The notes under the pieces are model-generated. The model saw nothing but the letters and a program-made list of their open reading frames with translations. It searched no databases and was not told the DNA's origin. Made by a program: the position numbers and the translations under genes. A stretch of DNA of 64,000 nt, from contig JAUWKS010000002.1 in the NCBI GenBank assembly GCA_030614005.1, forward strand, positions 1 through 64,000, in the 5' to 3' direction. Shown one piece after another: positions 28,267-39,000 of the stretch (position 1 is the first letter of the stretch; each line of letters begins with the position of its first letter). This DNA is from Candidatus Heimdallarchaeota archaeon (GTDB lineage: Archaea; Asgardarchaeota; Heimdallarchaeia; JABLTI01).

Positions 28267-28420
28267 AACAAAGATAGGATGCTAGACAAAAAAAGGTTTT
28301 TATTAAATATATCATTTGCTATTGAGCACTTTAGTGGCATTTTAGCTAAAAAATAAATAAAAAGAAAAAAATGGATACTAATAACAAGAAAAATGGAAAA
28401 AAGAAAAGGATATATAATCC

Positions 28421-28711
28421 TTACTTCTCTGCTTTTTCCTCAGTCTCTTCAACACTTTCAAAATCTTCAAGGTCTATTGGTGCAGGAGGAGGAGTTCTTG
28501 CCATTGTCCATCCTATCCAAGCTGCTATAGCAAGAATTACAAGCAATCCTAAGAGGATAGGAGCGGCAATCAAAATAATCGTAATTTGATTGGTGAGAAA
28601 TGATGTTTCTGAGTTCCAATCAACAAGTCCCCATACTGTAAAGGTCCAATATGCACCTAAAACTGCCAGTGAGGATAGAAATATAGAGTAACCAGCTATT
28701 TTGTCTTTCAT
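28421..28711 (-). CDS. Small two-TM membrane protein
   Basis: Two hydrophobic segments, acidic C-tail. Confidence 0.5.
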   Translation of the reverse strand: MKDKIAGYSIFLSSLAVLGAYWTFTVWGLVDWNSETSFLTNQITIILIAAPILLGLLVILAIAAWIGWTMARTPPPAPIDLEDFESVEETEEKAEK

Positions 28712-28900
28712 ATGTTCCAGGTTCCTTTCAAAGTTCCGTGTTCGCTATGAGCGATAAATCAACTATTCTTATGAAGGTTTCGATTAAATTATGTTTATAG
28801 AATAGATAGTTTAAGAAAAAAATTAGTATATTAAAAAAAAGAGTTGTTTCTCGAATTTCCTTTTACTGGAATTCGAGAGTTAGGTAACATATTTGGCAAA

Positions 28901-29911
28901 CTAACCAAATAATGAACCCATACCAGAGTCTTCTTCTTCCTCTTCTTCTTCTGGTTCAGGAGGAGTACTTGGTTCAGGAGTGGTTGTAGTGGCTGCAACA
29001 GTTTGAGTGGCTGCAAGTAATTCAGGAGGAATAATACTTGGGTCTTGGGTAGCAATTGCTTTTGCGAGAATCATTGCTTCTAATTGTGTCTTTGCGAGTA
29101 TAGTTCCTGCAGTTTCGGGAGTAATGAATTTGGTTTCAGTGGCTAAGGAGAGAGCTTCTCTACGAGTTTTACCAAGGAGTTGATCAATATTTTCCTTCGT
29201 TGGAATGTTAGCACCGAGGGACAATGCAAAAGCGTCTTGATGAGCTTTTACGAGGTTATTCATGATTTCATCGAAATCAACAATAAGATCATCATGGAGC
29301 ATTAAATTACCAGTACTATAAATTACATCAACAGATAAACCGGCATCAAAGGGTTCAATGCCTAAACGATTAAGAACATTGGTCAAGGTTTTGGACACTT
29401 TGTCTCCAGCTTTGCAAACAACTGCATCTTCAGTTATCTTAACAGTTCCACCTTCAATTCTAGTTGATAAACCAACAGATTGAAGCTCACCTATAACGGG
29501 TCCAGGAGCAAAACCGGTATCCCGTGCAGAGATATGAATATCTTTTGGAGCGATTTGTCCTTCTTTTGCTGCTGTTGGGATTTTCTTTTTCTCAAGATAG
29601 TTTGCTACTTTGAATGGATTGCCATTTGTGAAAATGAATGCACAAGAGCCTTGAATATAATCCTGTAATTTACTTAATCCTTTATCTTTTTTAGCAGCTT
29701 CAGTAAGAGCTAAACGCATCAAAGTATTCTTAGCTATTTTTAGAATAGTTTCCCCACGCATATCGTGACGAATACGTTGAATGGTCTTAGAGGCAATGTT
29801 TTCAACCTTAGTTATACCAATATTATTGTAAGAACCAATAATTTCAACTAATTCTTTCAGTTGACGTTTATTACCAGGATTGGGTTCATGGCGATATATG
29901 GCTTTGCTCAT
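28901..29911 (-). CDS. rpl10: Ribosomal protein uL10 (P0)
   Basis: 336 aa, archaeal P0 layout, acidic hinge and C-term EEEEEEEDSGMGSLFG. Confidence 0.93.
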   Translation of the reverse strand: MSKAIYRHEPNPGNKRQLKELVEIIGSYNNIGITKVENIASKTIQRIRHDMRGETILKIAKNTLMRLALTEAAKKDKGLSKLQDYIQGSCAFIFTNGNPFKVANYLEKKKIPTAAKEGQIAPKDIHISARDTGFAPGPVIGELQSVGLSTRIEGGTVKITEDAVVCKAGDKVSKTLTNVLNRLGIEPFDAGLSVDVIYSTGNLMLHDDLIVDFDEIMNNLVKAHQDAFALSLGANIPTKENIDQLLGKTRREALSLATETKFITPETAGTILAKTQLEAMILAKAIATQDPSIIPPELLAATQTVAATTTTPEPSTPPEPEEEEEEEDSGMGSLFG

Positions 29912-29912
29912 T

Positions 29913-30569
29913 TTAGTGCACCTCTATTTTAACCGACTTACCCATAGTGGTTTTAATATTAGCAGAACGAATATTCATCATGCCTTTCACTAAGCGCCCT
30001 TCTAGAGTATGAATAATTGCTGCAATGTTATCAGCTATTGCTTTATTATCCATTTTAACGGTTCCTACTTTTGTAATCACAACAGGATTTTCCTTAATAC
30101 GTAATCTTGATGTTCGAGTAAAACGTTCAAGAAGAGCAGGAATATCTACATTTGGTGCAATTGGTTGAGGCATCTTCCCTCGAGGAGCCAAATATTTACC
30201 GAGAAATCGGGCAATCATAGGCATTAAAGAAGGTTCGGCGAGAAAGAAGTCATGCTCTCTTGCTAACTTTCTAATTTCTTTAGGAAGTTTTCCTAAAGCT
30301 TCAAGTTCAGTTTTTCCTAAGACAGTCTTGACACCTGCATTGCGAGCATTCACAGCAATTTCACCTGAAGCAAAAATAGCTACTTGTGGTTTCTTGCGAA
30401 TAGCATGAGGTAAGGTTGTCTGGAAATTAAAACGGTTACTAGGTACTTTAAGATCTAAATCCTTAAAGTTTACAGCAATATCAATGCTTTCAATAAACTT
30501 TCGCTTTTTAGATGCTTTTTTAAGTGCAGCAACAGCTTCTGTCGTTTTGTTTATATCCATATTAATCAC
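29913..30569 (-). CDS. rpl1: Ribosomal protein uL1
   Basis: ARFLGKYLAPRGKMPQPI, directly upstream of uL10. Confidence 0.93.
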   Translation of the reverse strand: MINMDINKTTEAVAALKKASKKRKFIESIDIAVNFKDLDLKVPSNRFNFQTTLPHAIRKKPQVAIFASGEIAVNARNAGVKTVLGKTELEALGKLPKEIRKLAREHDFFLAEPSLMPMIARFLGKYLAPRGKMPQPIAPNVDIPALLERFTRTSRLRIKENPVVITKVGTVKMDNKAIADNIAAIIHTLEGRLVKGMMNIRSANIKTTMGKSVKIEVH

Positions 30570-30721
30570 TTACTAGTGTATTGTATTCAGCACATCAATA
30601 ACGATAAAAGGTTGTTAAAGAGCACGGTGACAGTCACACGCGATTGCGATATCTCCAAACATCAACGTACTGATTAAAAAGATTGTGTTGAGTTGGGGGA
30701 ATTACTTTTTATTAGTTTATT

Positions 30722-31573
30722 TTATGGAAGGAGTTCTAAAAGTGAGCTGAAATCCAAAATACCCTCATAATCTACTGGAAAGAATTTCCAACCTTGACCG
30801 AAAATGATCTTTCCATAGTTTTCTTGAAATTCATTAATTTTTACCAAAGTTATCAACCCTTCAGGTTCATCTGTATATTCCTTCGAAAAGAAATGTAAAA
30901 GAGAACGTAATTGTTTTTGTTCTAATTCCAAGGATGACTGATCATTGTCATTAAGATTGACAGTTATAGCTATTTCAGATATATTTTGGATTTTATCTTT
31001 GATCCGTTTCTTTGTATTTTTGATATCTATACTTATCCAACCTTTAGGAAGAATTGCAAGGAAATCAGTTAAAAATGAAAAAAGTGCTTTCTTTTCAAAG
31101 AAATGATTAATCAAAAATTTAGCTGTTGTTTGATAATAAACATCCTTTGCTGTTACAATTTTAAATATTTGAGAAGCTACTTCAACAATACTTTTTGGCA
31201 CTCTGTTTTTTATCTGATTAAGAAAATCTTGAGCTGAAAGAAGTTCAATATTAAAATCACTATCAGATAGGAGAAGGCTAATACGTTTCAAAGTATTTTG
31301 TGAATTTTGAAGTAAGGTTATCTGTTGAGATGAAGTAAAATAGCAAGTCAATAATAATTCAAAATCAGTTTTAGAAGTCTTATTAAAAATAATTGAATAT
31401 CTACTAAGATTTTCAGCAAGGAGAAGAAAAAGTGGTCTGTTAAGATTTATTTTAGAACTATCATTTTTTTGTACTGTGCTTCTAGTGATTTTCAATGGAA
31501 CAATTAAGGAAATTTTCTTTGAATCAGTAAGTAATATTCCATGTTTAGTTACTTTTGCAGTATTGAGAGACAC
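30722..31573 (-). CDS. Hypothetical protein
   Basis: 283 aa intact ORF in an apparent nob1-linked minus-strand run. Confidence 0.5.
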   Translation of the reverse strand: MSLNTAKVTKHGILLTDSKKISLIVPLKITRSTVQKNDSSKINLNRPLFLLLAENLSRYSIIFNKTSKTDFELLLTCYFTSSQQITLLQNSQNTLKRISLLLSDSDFNIELLSAQDFLNQIKNRVPKSIVEVASQIFKIVTAKDVYYQTTAKFLINHFFEKKALFSFLTDFLAILPKGWISIDIKNTKKRIKDKIQNISEIAITVNLNDNDQSSLELEQKQLRSLLHFFSKEYTDEPEGLITLVKINEFQENYGKIIFGQGWKFFPVDYEGILDFSSLLELLP

Positions 31574-31577
31574 GTTA

Positions 31578-32111
31578 TTAGCTCCTTTTTTTCTTTCTTT
31601 GAACTTTTTTCTTCATAGTGGAACCACATTCGAAACAAGAATTCATTTGTTTTTTACTTTTAAATCCACAACCGGTACAGACCCATGAATACACATGTAT
31701 CTGAGTTATGCCCTTCCAATATATTCCTTTGTAAGGGATGCCCATATAATTTGCTAGATTTTGGATATCATAATCATCAGTAATAATTTCTACTAAATTA
31801 TTCTTTGATTGCAATTCAAAAGCTACTGCAACAACACTCATATCACATTCTGAAAGCTCTGCAATATCCCCTGTTTCATTTGCTTGGTGGTTCACTTCAG
31901 TAAAAGCTGTTTTATCAGGGATAGTAACGATTACATCTTTCTTTACAGCAATTTCCTCTAAAAGCGCCTCTCCTCGATGCATTCCTTCGATTTCATAGGT
32001 TACACATTGTGGGAGATATTTTTTACCATGAAGATTATGACTTAATATACCATTGAAAATCGCTGAAGCATCAATAACAAATGCCTTTTCTTTCTTTTTT
32101 TCTACGGTCAT
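31578..32111 (-). CDS. nob1: rRNA maturation endonuclease Nob1
   Basis: PIN domain FVIDASAIFNG...ITDDYDIQNLA plus zinc ribbon CTGCGFKSKKQMNSCFECG. Confidence 0.88.
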   Translation of the reverse strand: MTVEKKKEKAFVIDASAIFNGILSHNLHGKKYLPQCVTYEIEGMHRGEALLEEIAVKKDVIVTIPDKTAFTEVNHQANETGDIAELSECDMSVVAVAFELQSKNNLVEIITDDYDIQNLANYMGIPYKGIYWKGITQIHVYSWVCTGCGFKSKKQMNSCFECGSTMKKKVQRKKKRS

Positions 32112-32129
32112 AACCTCACCTCTAGTATT

Positions 32130-32966
32130 TTAGAATCCTAATTTATCCTGTAACCTATTGAAGAATCCATGATCTGGAAACCGGAGAAATACTGTTTCTC
32201 GTTTTGCCTGAGTAACTTCTAGTTTTGAGTCATTTGGAAATTTGTTTTCTTCTTTACCATCTATTACAATTGCTACTTTTTTAGTAGAATATGAAGGGAT
32301 TGTGATGGTAACTTTAGAATCACCAGGGATAACAAAAGGTCGAATGCGCCTTGTTACGCTGTTTACAGGAACAATTTGCATTGCTTTGATTTTTGGTTCA
32401 ATAATTGAACCACCAGCTGAAAGTGCATATGCAGTAGAACCTACAGGAGTAGAAACTAGCAGACCGTCAAGTCTATGATTGCCAAGATTAAATCCATCAA
32501 CTTCAAGATTCAAATTACATATTTGGGCATTTTTCTCATTAGTAACGTAAACTTCGTTTAATGCTGAATGCAATTCGTTTCCATCTAAGAGTAACTTCAA
32601 ACGCATACAACGCTCTAGAACAAAATCACCGACCATTATTCGTTGAAGACTTTTTTCACTGTTATCTAGAGTAGCAGTTGTAAGAAAACCAAGATAACCT
32701 GCATTGATCCCAAAAATTGGTACTTCATCAGAATAACGAGCAGTCCAAAGTATAGTACCATCACCACCCAAAGCGATTACAAGATCAACAGTGTTAATTT
32801 TATCCATCGAAATTGTATTTGAATGCTTCATCACTTTTGCGAAAGTCTCATTCAGATAAACATCAACGTCATATTTTTCAAAAATGCTAACAACTTCATT
32901 AGCTAAAGTCTTGTGTTTACCTTGCGATAATCGTGAAATAACAGCTACTTTCTTTATACCATTCAT
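32130..32966 (-). CDS. nadK: NAD kinase
   Basis: LVIALGGDGTILWTAR, INAGYLGFLT, VSTPVGSTAYALSAGGSII. Confidence 0.93.
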   Translation of the reverse strand: MNGIKKVAVISRLSQGKHKTLANEVVSIFEKYDVDVYLNETFAKVMKHSNTISMDKINTVDLVIALGGDGTILWTARYSDEVPIFGINAGYLGFLTTATLDNSEKSLQRIMVGDFVLERCMRLKLLLDGNELHSALNEVYVTNEKNAQICNLNLEVDGFNLGNHRLDGLLVSTPVGSTAYALSAGGSIIEPKIKAMQIVPVNSVTRRIRPFVIPGDSKVTITIPSYSTKKVAIVIDGKEENKFPNDSKLEVTQAKRETVFLRFPDHGFFNRLQDKLGF

Positions 32967-33123
32967 GGGAGGCTCTCCTATTGATCATCAGTATACATAG
33001 AAAATTACAGACAGCAAAACTATTAACTTTTTCTAGTCACTAATTAAAACAATTTCATTTAGTATTATTAATGGAAAATCTTTTGTATTAAATGATTAAA
33101 GTGCGATTGAAGCAAGCAACCCT

Positions 33124-33228
33124 GGGTGGGTAGTCTAGCTTGGTATGATTCTTGGTTCGGGTCAATAATAGTTTAATCTATTTTTGCGAAAAATCAAGAG
33201 TGCGGGGGTTCAAATCCCCTCCCGCCCA
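33124..33228 (+). tRNA. tRNA-Pro(CGG) with ~31-nt intron after position 37 (33162-33192)
   Basis: Acceptor GGGTGGG/CCCGCCC, T-arm GGGGG-TTCAAAT-CCCCT, anticodon stem CTTGG/TCAAG, anticodon CGG at 33158-33160, A73, no encoded CCA. Confidence 0.85.
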
Positions 33229-33244
33229 CTAATAGCTTTTTTCA

Positions 33245-34063
33245 TCAATTTGAACTATATTTTTCCTCAAGTTTTGAAATTATTTCTGTAACAGAGGAGG
33301 ATATCACTTTATCATTTGTTTTTAGAATTAATGAGGCATTTTTCAGGTATTTTAGTGCTTGTTCCATTGTCCCTTCATCGTAAGCATTTAATCCCAATTG
33401 AATCAGTAAATCAGCAAATTCATCTTGACTTTCATCTGGTAATTGTAAAGAATATTTTTTACTGAATCTTCTTGCAATGACATTACTTTTCATTGCTTCT
33501 TCCAATAATCCAAGTGTTATCTCTACTTTTGCTTTATCCAAACAGATGTTAATAACAAGTTGAGGTTCTTTGCTTTTTGATGCGAGAGACATCGCATTTT
33601 CCAATATTTCTAATGCTTTATCGAGTTCAGTACCCATTTTGTATTTTATGATTGCTAGATTTTTTAATCCTCGAGCTAACCCTCTTTTATCAGGAGTATT
33701 TCTTCTGATATCGAGTGCTTTTTCTTGATAATTTTCTGCGTGTTCTAATTCACCTTGCAATATGAAAGTTATAGCAATCTTATCGTAACAATCAGCCATC
33801 CCTATTTTGTGGTTAAAGTTCTTAAATGATTGAAAGGCTCGTTTGTAATGATTTCGAGATTCAATCATTTTCCCTTTATCATAATAGAGTTCCCCTAACA
33901 TTCGTAGAAGCTCTGCTAAAATTGAATGTTCGGTTGAATTACGATAATGTCTTAATGCCAAATTGAGATCTCGTAGTGCATCATCCGAATTTCCAACCTC
34001 AAACGCCTTCTTTCCGGAGAGAAAATGTAATTCTGCTTCGTCTTCTGGTTTTACTTTTGGCAT
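33245..34063 (-). CDS. TPR repeat protein
   Basis: Repeated A-x-x-x-x-x-x-G/A helical pairs, e.g. GKMIESRNHYKRAFQSF, GELEHAENYQEKALDI. Confidence 0.75.
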   Translation of the reverse strand: MPKVKPEDEAELHFLSGKKAFEVGNSDDALRDLNLALRHYRNSTEHSILAELLRMLGELYYDKGKMIESRNHYKRAFQSFKNFNHKIGMADCYDKIAITFILQGELEHAENYQEKALDIRRNTPDKRGLARGLKNLAIIKYKMGTELDKALEILENAMSLASKSKEPQLVINICLDKAKVEITLGLLEEAMKSNVIARRFSKKYSLQLPDESQDEFADLLIQLGLNAYDEGTMEQALKYLKNASLILKTNDKVISSSVTEIISKLEEKYSSN

Positions 34064-34219
34064 TGTTAAGTCACTACTAAACTTCGATAAATTATTGTTA
34101 CAATGGGAATATAATAGCTTTTGATTAAAAAATAATTCATTTTATTAATATTTTAATTTGAAGAAAGTCTTAAAATTAGGAAGAATGTCTCATTCTTTAG
34201 TTCAATGGTGGTTTAATCA

Positions 34220-35323
34220 GTGCACAGTAACCTATCTTTCAAACGAGAGTCCTTACATTTAGACTATTTTATGGACAATAAAAATCGTATTTGTCAAGTA
34301 CTTACATGGCACCATCCCAAAGACAGAAAACTTTGCATTGTTAAATATGATCTAGGGGAAAGTCATTGGATATCTCGAGAGACTGGCTTGCGGTATAAAC
34401 GGATGTTGAAGAGTTATAGTTTGGAAGGACATCAAGATAATCTAATTAATTTCAAAGCAATAGAGCCAAATTATTTTTATCATAGTGAAGTATACGATGT
34501 TGATTTTTTGGCAGTGCCCATTAAACGAATTAAACACTATTTTTATCCTGAAGATCGTTTGAAGGAAATTATAGATGAAGAAAATAGATTGGATGATATA
34601 GAAACTAAAGTAAAGATATTGGCTGAATTATTACATGATAATTTAAAAATTCCGTTTAACAAAATGGGTATAACAGGTTCCATTGTTTGGAAAGCACAAA
34701 CGGAAAAATCAGACATTGATTTCATTGTTTATGGAAATGATTTGGCGCAAGATTTTAATGATAAATTTCCGGTAATTTATGAGATCTTTCCTGAAATCAA
34801 AGAAATGTCACCAGAAAAGAGAATGCGTTATGAAAGAAGTATGGCAAAAAAATCTGGTTTATCAATGAAATTGGCAAGCAAATATATTGCTAAGAAAAAA
34901 TGGTTATCAGTATTTGACAAGACTGATTTATCGCTTGTTTTTAGCCCATTGCCTTCCGAATTACCATTCAAATATGGTGATGAGAAATTTTCTCCAATTA
35001 TTGCTGTAGATGTAGAGTGTGAAATTACAAATAGTGATCTTGGATTTGCTTACCCTGCGATTTATCGTATTGATAATTGTCGGATCCTATCGAAATCAAC
35101 TCAAATACCTGATTTGCCTTTAGAAAGAGTACTTTCTTTCGAAGGGGCGTTAACCGGATATTTCTTGAAAGGAGAAAAAATCATCATAAGAGGATTGCTA
35201 GAAAAAGTAACAGATGGGAAAAATAATCGCTCTTTTCTCCAAATAATACTTGGAACGAAAGAATGTGTAGGTAATGAGTTCATACTCTATCCAGAAGATT
35301 ATCATTCTTTTTTGTCTAAATGA
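34220..35323 (+). CDS. Predicted nucleotidyltransferase (Pol beta-like fold, archaeal)
   Basis: MGITGSIVWKAQTEKSDIDFIVYG matches GS-x(n)-DxD nucleotidyltransferase motif. Confidence 0.65.
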   Translation: MHSNLSFKRESLHLDYFMDNKNRICQVLTWHHPKDRKLCIVKYDLGESHWISRETGLRYKRMLKSYSLEGHQDNLINFKAIEPNYFYHSEVYDVDFLAVPIKRIKHYFYPEDRLKEIIDEENRLDDIETKVKILAELLHDNLKIPFNKMGITGSIVWKAQTEKSDIDFIVYGNDLAQDFNDKFPVIYEIFPEIKEMSPEKRMRYERSMAKKSGLSMKLASKYIAKKKWLSVFDKTDLSLVFSPLPSELPFKYGDEKFSPIIAVDVECEITNSDLGFAYPAIYRIDNCRILSKSTQIPDLPLERVLSFEGALTGYFLKGEKIIIRGLLEKVTDGKNNRSFLQIILGTKECVGNEFILYPEDYHSFLSK

Positions 35324-35404
35324 TTACCTTTAATTAGAACTGCTCAATTGTTACTAAAGAAAAGTTATTATTATTGAGATTAGAATGGTAGAGCGGGATG
35401 AACT

Positions 35405-35767
35405 ATGTCTGAAAAATTAGTTACTGCAGCAACAGAATTTCGTGATAAAATACCCGAGTTAGAAGGTCTCCTAATCGGGAAATTAGATGGGACAAAGCTT
35501 TGGGCTGATACTCTTGTAGAGTTAAAACATGAGTTTATTCTCTCAAGTGCTTCAGTTGTCGTTCGAGCGATGAAAAAACTTAGTGAATCCCTTGAAAAGA
35601 AAGAAGTAAAAATAATCGATGGTGAACTTGAGGAAGGATATATTACCATTATAGTTTCCAAGAAAGCAATCTTAGTTGGTTTTTACGGGGAAGATGCGCG
35701 TTCCCAAGTAGGAATTATTAAGAAGAATTTGCGAACTTTTGCTAATCAAATTGAGAAACTCATTTAG
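35405..35767 (+). CDS. Roadblock/LC7-like protein
   Basis: 120 aa: IPELEGLLIGKLDGTKLWADTL...ITIIVSKKAILVGFYG. Confidence 0.6.
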   Translation: MSEKLVTAATEFRDKIPELEGLLIGKLDGTKLWADTLVELKHEFILSSASVVVRAMKKLSESLEKKEVKIIDGELEEGYITIIVSKKAILVGFYGEDARSQVGIIKKNLRTFANQIEKLI

Positions 35768-35793
35768 AAGGAGTTTAGATTATCAGACAATAT

Positions 35794-35844
35794 CCTTCGA
35801 TTCCCATTTTTTTCTTTTAAATGAATCAAAATGGGATATGAAGG
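35794..35844. terminator. Putative hairpin downstream of roadblock-like gene
   Basis: CCTTCGATTCCCATTTT / AAAATGGGATATGAAGG, 14 of 17 bp paired, 17-nt loop. Confidence 0.4.
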
Positions 35845-36044
35845 TAAGTTATAGATAATACAACCCTTTTTGATGAGAGGGAAACAATTTGAAGTAGAAG
35901 TCTCAAAACCATTTAAAAAGAGAAAGAATTTGCTGAGGTAAAGATAGTCTCAGTTTGAAGAATATTAATAACATTTCATGAGAGAAATAATGTCGGATGT
36001 AAACGAATGAAATGTTGTGAGGACAACAAGCAGGTGAATTACTA

Positions 36045-39000
36045 CTGGTTCATATTAAAAGATTAGTTCTTGAAAACTTCAAGAGCTATGGTCGACGCAA
36101 GGTTGTACTTCACTTAACCAAAGGACTGACAGTTATTAGTGGACCAAATGGCTGTGGAAAGTCCAATATTTCTGATGCAATACAATTTGTTATTGGCCAG
36201 CTTAGTTCAAAAACAATTCGAAGTGACAAGTTATCTGGAGTAATTTTTTCAGGGACAAGAGAAGGACAAAAAACAGCTCTAAATGCAAAAGTCACACTCG
36301 TACTCGATAATGCAGCAGAACCAAAAGAAATTCCGATAGCAACTGATGAAGTTCATATTAGTAGAAAAGTGCATCTTGATGGAAGAAGTGAATATTTTCT
36401 TAATGGTTCCAAAATTACTCGAAATGAGATTATTGATACAATTGCAATGTGTGGTATCTCAATTGACGGTTACAATGTTATTCGACAAGGTGAAATAGCT
36501 AATTTTGCAAATATGTCTCCATTACAAGTCAGAGGTCTTTTTGAAGAAATTGCTGGGATAGCCTCTTATGATGAAAAGAAGGTTAAAGCCCAGAAAAACC
36601 TCGATGATGCACGAACAAAATTACGTATTGCAACTGTAAGATTAGAAGAATCAATGAAGAATCTTGTAAGACTAGAAAAAGAAAAGGAAGATGCAGTAAG
36701 ATACCAAGAACTAAACATTCGGATTAAGAGTACAGAAGCAAAACTTGTTCATGCACGGATAAGACAATTAAAGGATAAGATAGTTGAGATTATCTCAAAA
36801 ATAGATGACTTAAAAGAAAAGAAGAAGAGTTCTGAGGAAACGATTGATCAATTAACTGTGGCAATTGGTTCATATGATAAAAGGCTCAAAGAAGCAAAAG
36901 CAAAAGTAAAAGATGCTACAACGCAGTCATTCAATACTCTTACAAGTGAAATTGAGAAATTAACAAGAAAATACTCTATTGACTTATCAAATAGAAATCA
37001 GAAAGAACGCGAGCTAGAACAACTAAAGGAAAACAAAATAACAGCAAAAGAAGAATTAGATACCATACATCTAGAGAATTCAGAGCTTACAAATAACAAT
37101 TTAACAACTAAAGAACAATTAGATGGCACTGATAGCACGCTCAAAAAAATCAAAGAGGAACTTGATCTCAAAAGACAGATGCTTGAAACATCAAAAAGCA
37201 ATGAAGTAATGAATCAATTAGAAGAAATACGCTCAACCTCTGCAGAGATGAATAAACGAAGAGCTGATATTGAATCTCAATTGGCTATTTTTAATAACAA
37301 CATTAACATTACAAAATCAAAATTAAGTGAGCGAGAAAAGAGAGTAGTGGAAGTTGCAGGTATTCTTGCTACTTTTCTAAGTCGAAAAGCAAAGTATACT
37401 ACTGAAATTAATGATTATAATGAGCTCGCGAGAAAATTAAAAGTTAAAGTGAATGAATTAAGAGTAGAGCTGGATACGGTTGAAGAAGAAATAGTGGAAA
37501 ATGAGCAAAACGTTCGAGAGAAAGCTATCAATATTAAGCAAATTCAAACAGAATTGGATACTACAAAGAAAATTATGGCAGAAATAACTAGTAGAGATAA
37601 AGGAATAAAACTTGTATTGGAAGCAAGAGATTCAGGGGATATACAAGGTATCTACGGTACTATTGGAGAAATTTGTAAAACGCATTCAAAATACTCCATC
37701 GCTTTGAATATTACAGCAGGTAATCGCACTAATCATATTGTAGTGGAAACGGATGAAGTAGCAGCACAATGTGTAATGATGGTTAAAAAAGCAAAGGCAG
37801 GTAGAGTGACCTTTTTACCCCTCAATAAATTGAAACCTTTTGTTATTAGTGCAGATATAAAAGAAAAAGGAGTAATTGGTAAAGCTATAGATTTAGTTGA
37901 GTTTAATGAGAAATATCGAAAAGCAGCAGAATTTGTTTTTGGGCAAACAGTTATTGTTAAAAATCTAGATGCTGCACGAAAAATCGGTTCCTCTTATAGA
38001 GCAGTAACTTTAGATGGGGATGTAGTTAATCCATCTGGAGCAATAACAGGTGGTTTCTATAGAGCGAGGGCAACATCAAAAATCTCGTTAATAATAGAAG
38101 AAGAAGGAAAGCTTCCAGAAATGGAAGAAGAATATGAAACCTTACAAGATGAACGAAGTAGATTGTTAGAATATCGATCTGATATTGTAAAGGAATTGAA
38201 TGAAGATCTTCAACCACAACTGAATGAAGTGATAAGAAATGGAGATTTGAGAGAACGAGACATCAATATAATCCAAGAAGAAATTGAAATAAGAAGTCAA
38301 GAAAACATTCGAATTCAAAAAGAATTGGAACACCTCTCAAAAGAGTTTGAAGATTTAGAAGTAAAAATTGATGATTTATTAAATTCTAAAAAAGATATTA
38401 CTGTTACCCTTGAAACATTATCAGATTCAGAAATGAAACTTAAAGAGGAACTTGATACTAACGGCATTCAAGATGTTCTCACTGAAATAAAGATTAAAGA
38501 AAGTCAGCAAGTTGAAATTGGTGATATAATTAATAACCTGAAGATGAAACAATTCAAAACTTCAGCTGAATTAGAAACAAATAGAAAAGCAATCGAAGAA
38601 ATTCAAAAGAGAATTGAAAGTATAGAGAAGAATGAACCTGACTTATTAAATGAAGTTACTCTCATCCAAAAAACAGTCGATGAAATTGCTGCTGAGATAA
38701 ATCAAAAGAAAGAGCAACGAGATAAATTGTTCTCTCTTATAGAAGAGAGTCAGAATGAACAGGAGAGATTGGAAGAAGAACAAGCAAACACGAGGGAACG
38801 CTTGGAAGAGGAAAGACAGGAACAAAATCAAATAATTATTTTAGTTGAAAGGTTTGTTAATGAAAAATCCAATAACGAAGGACAAATAACTGAATTAGAA
38901 CAAATTGCTGCTGAAAGAGATTTACCATATATATTTGCTGAAGATGAAGAAATTGATATTAATGTTCTGAGAGAAGTTATTACCGGATTAAAAGCAGAAC

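Noticed and set aside
28831-29055. 74-aa ORF near the uL10 3' end, at first considered as L12
   Set aside because: Overlaps the uL10 acidic tail in another frame; repetitive Leu/Gln/Pro peptide unlike L12
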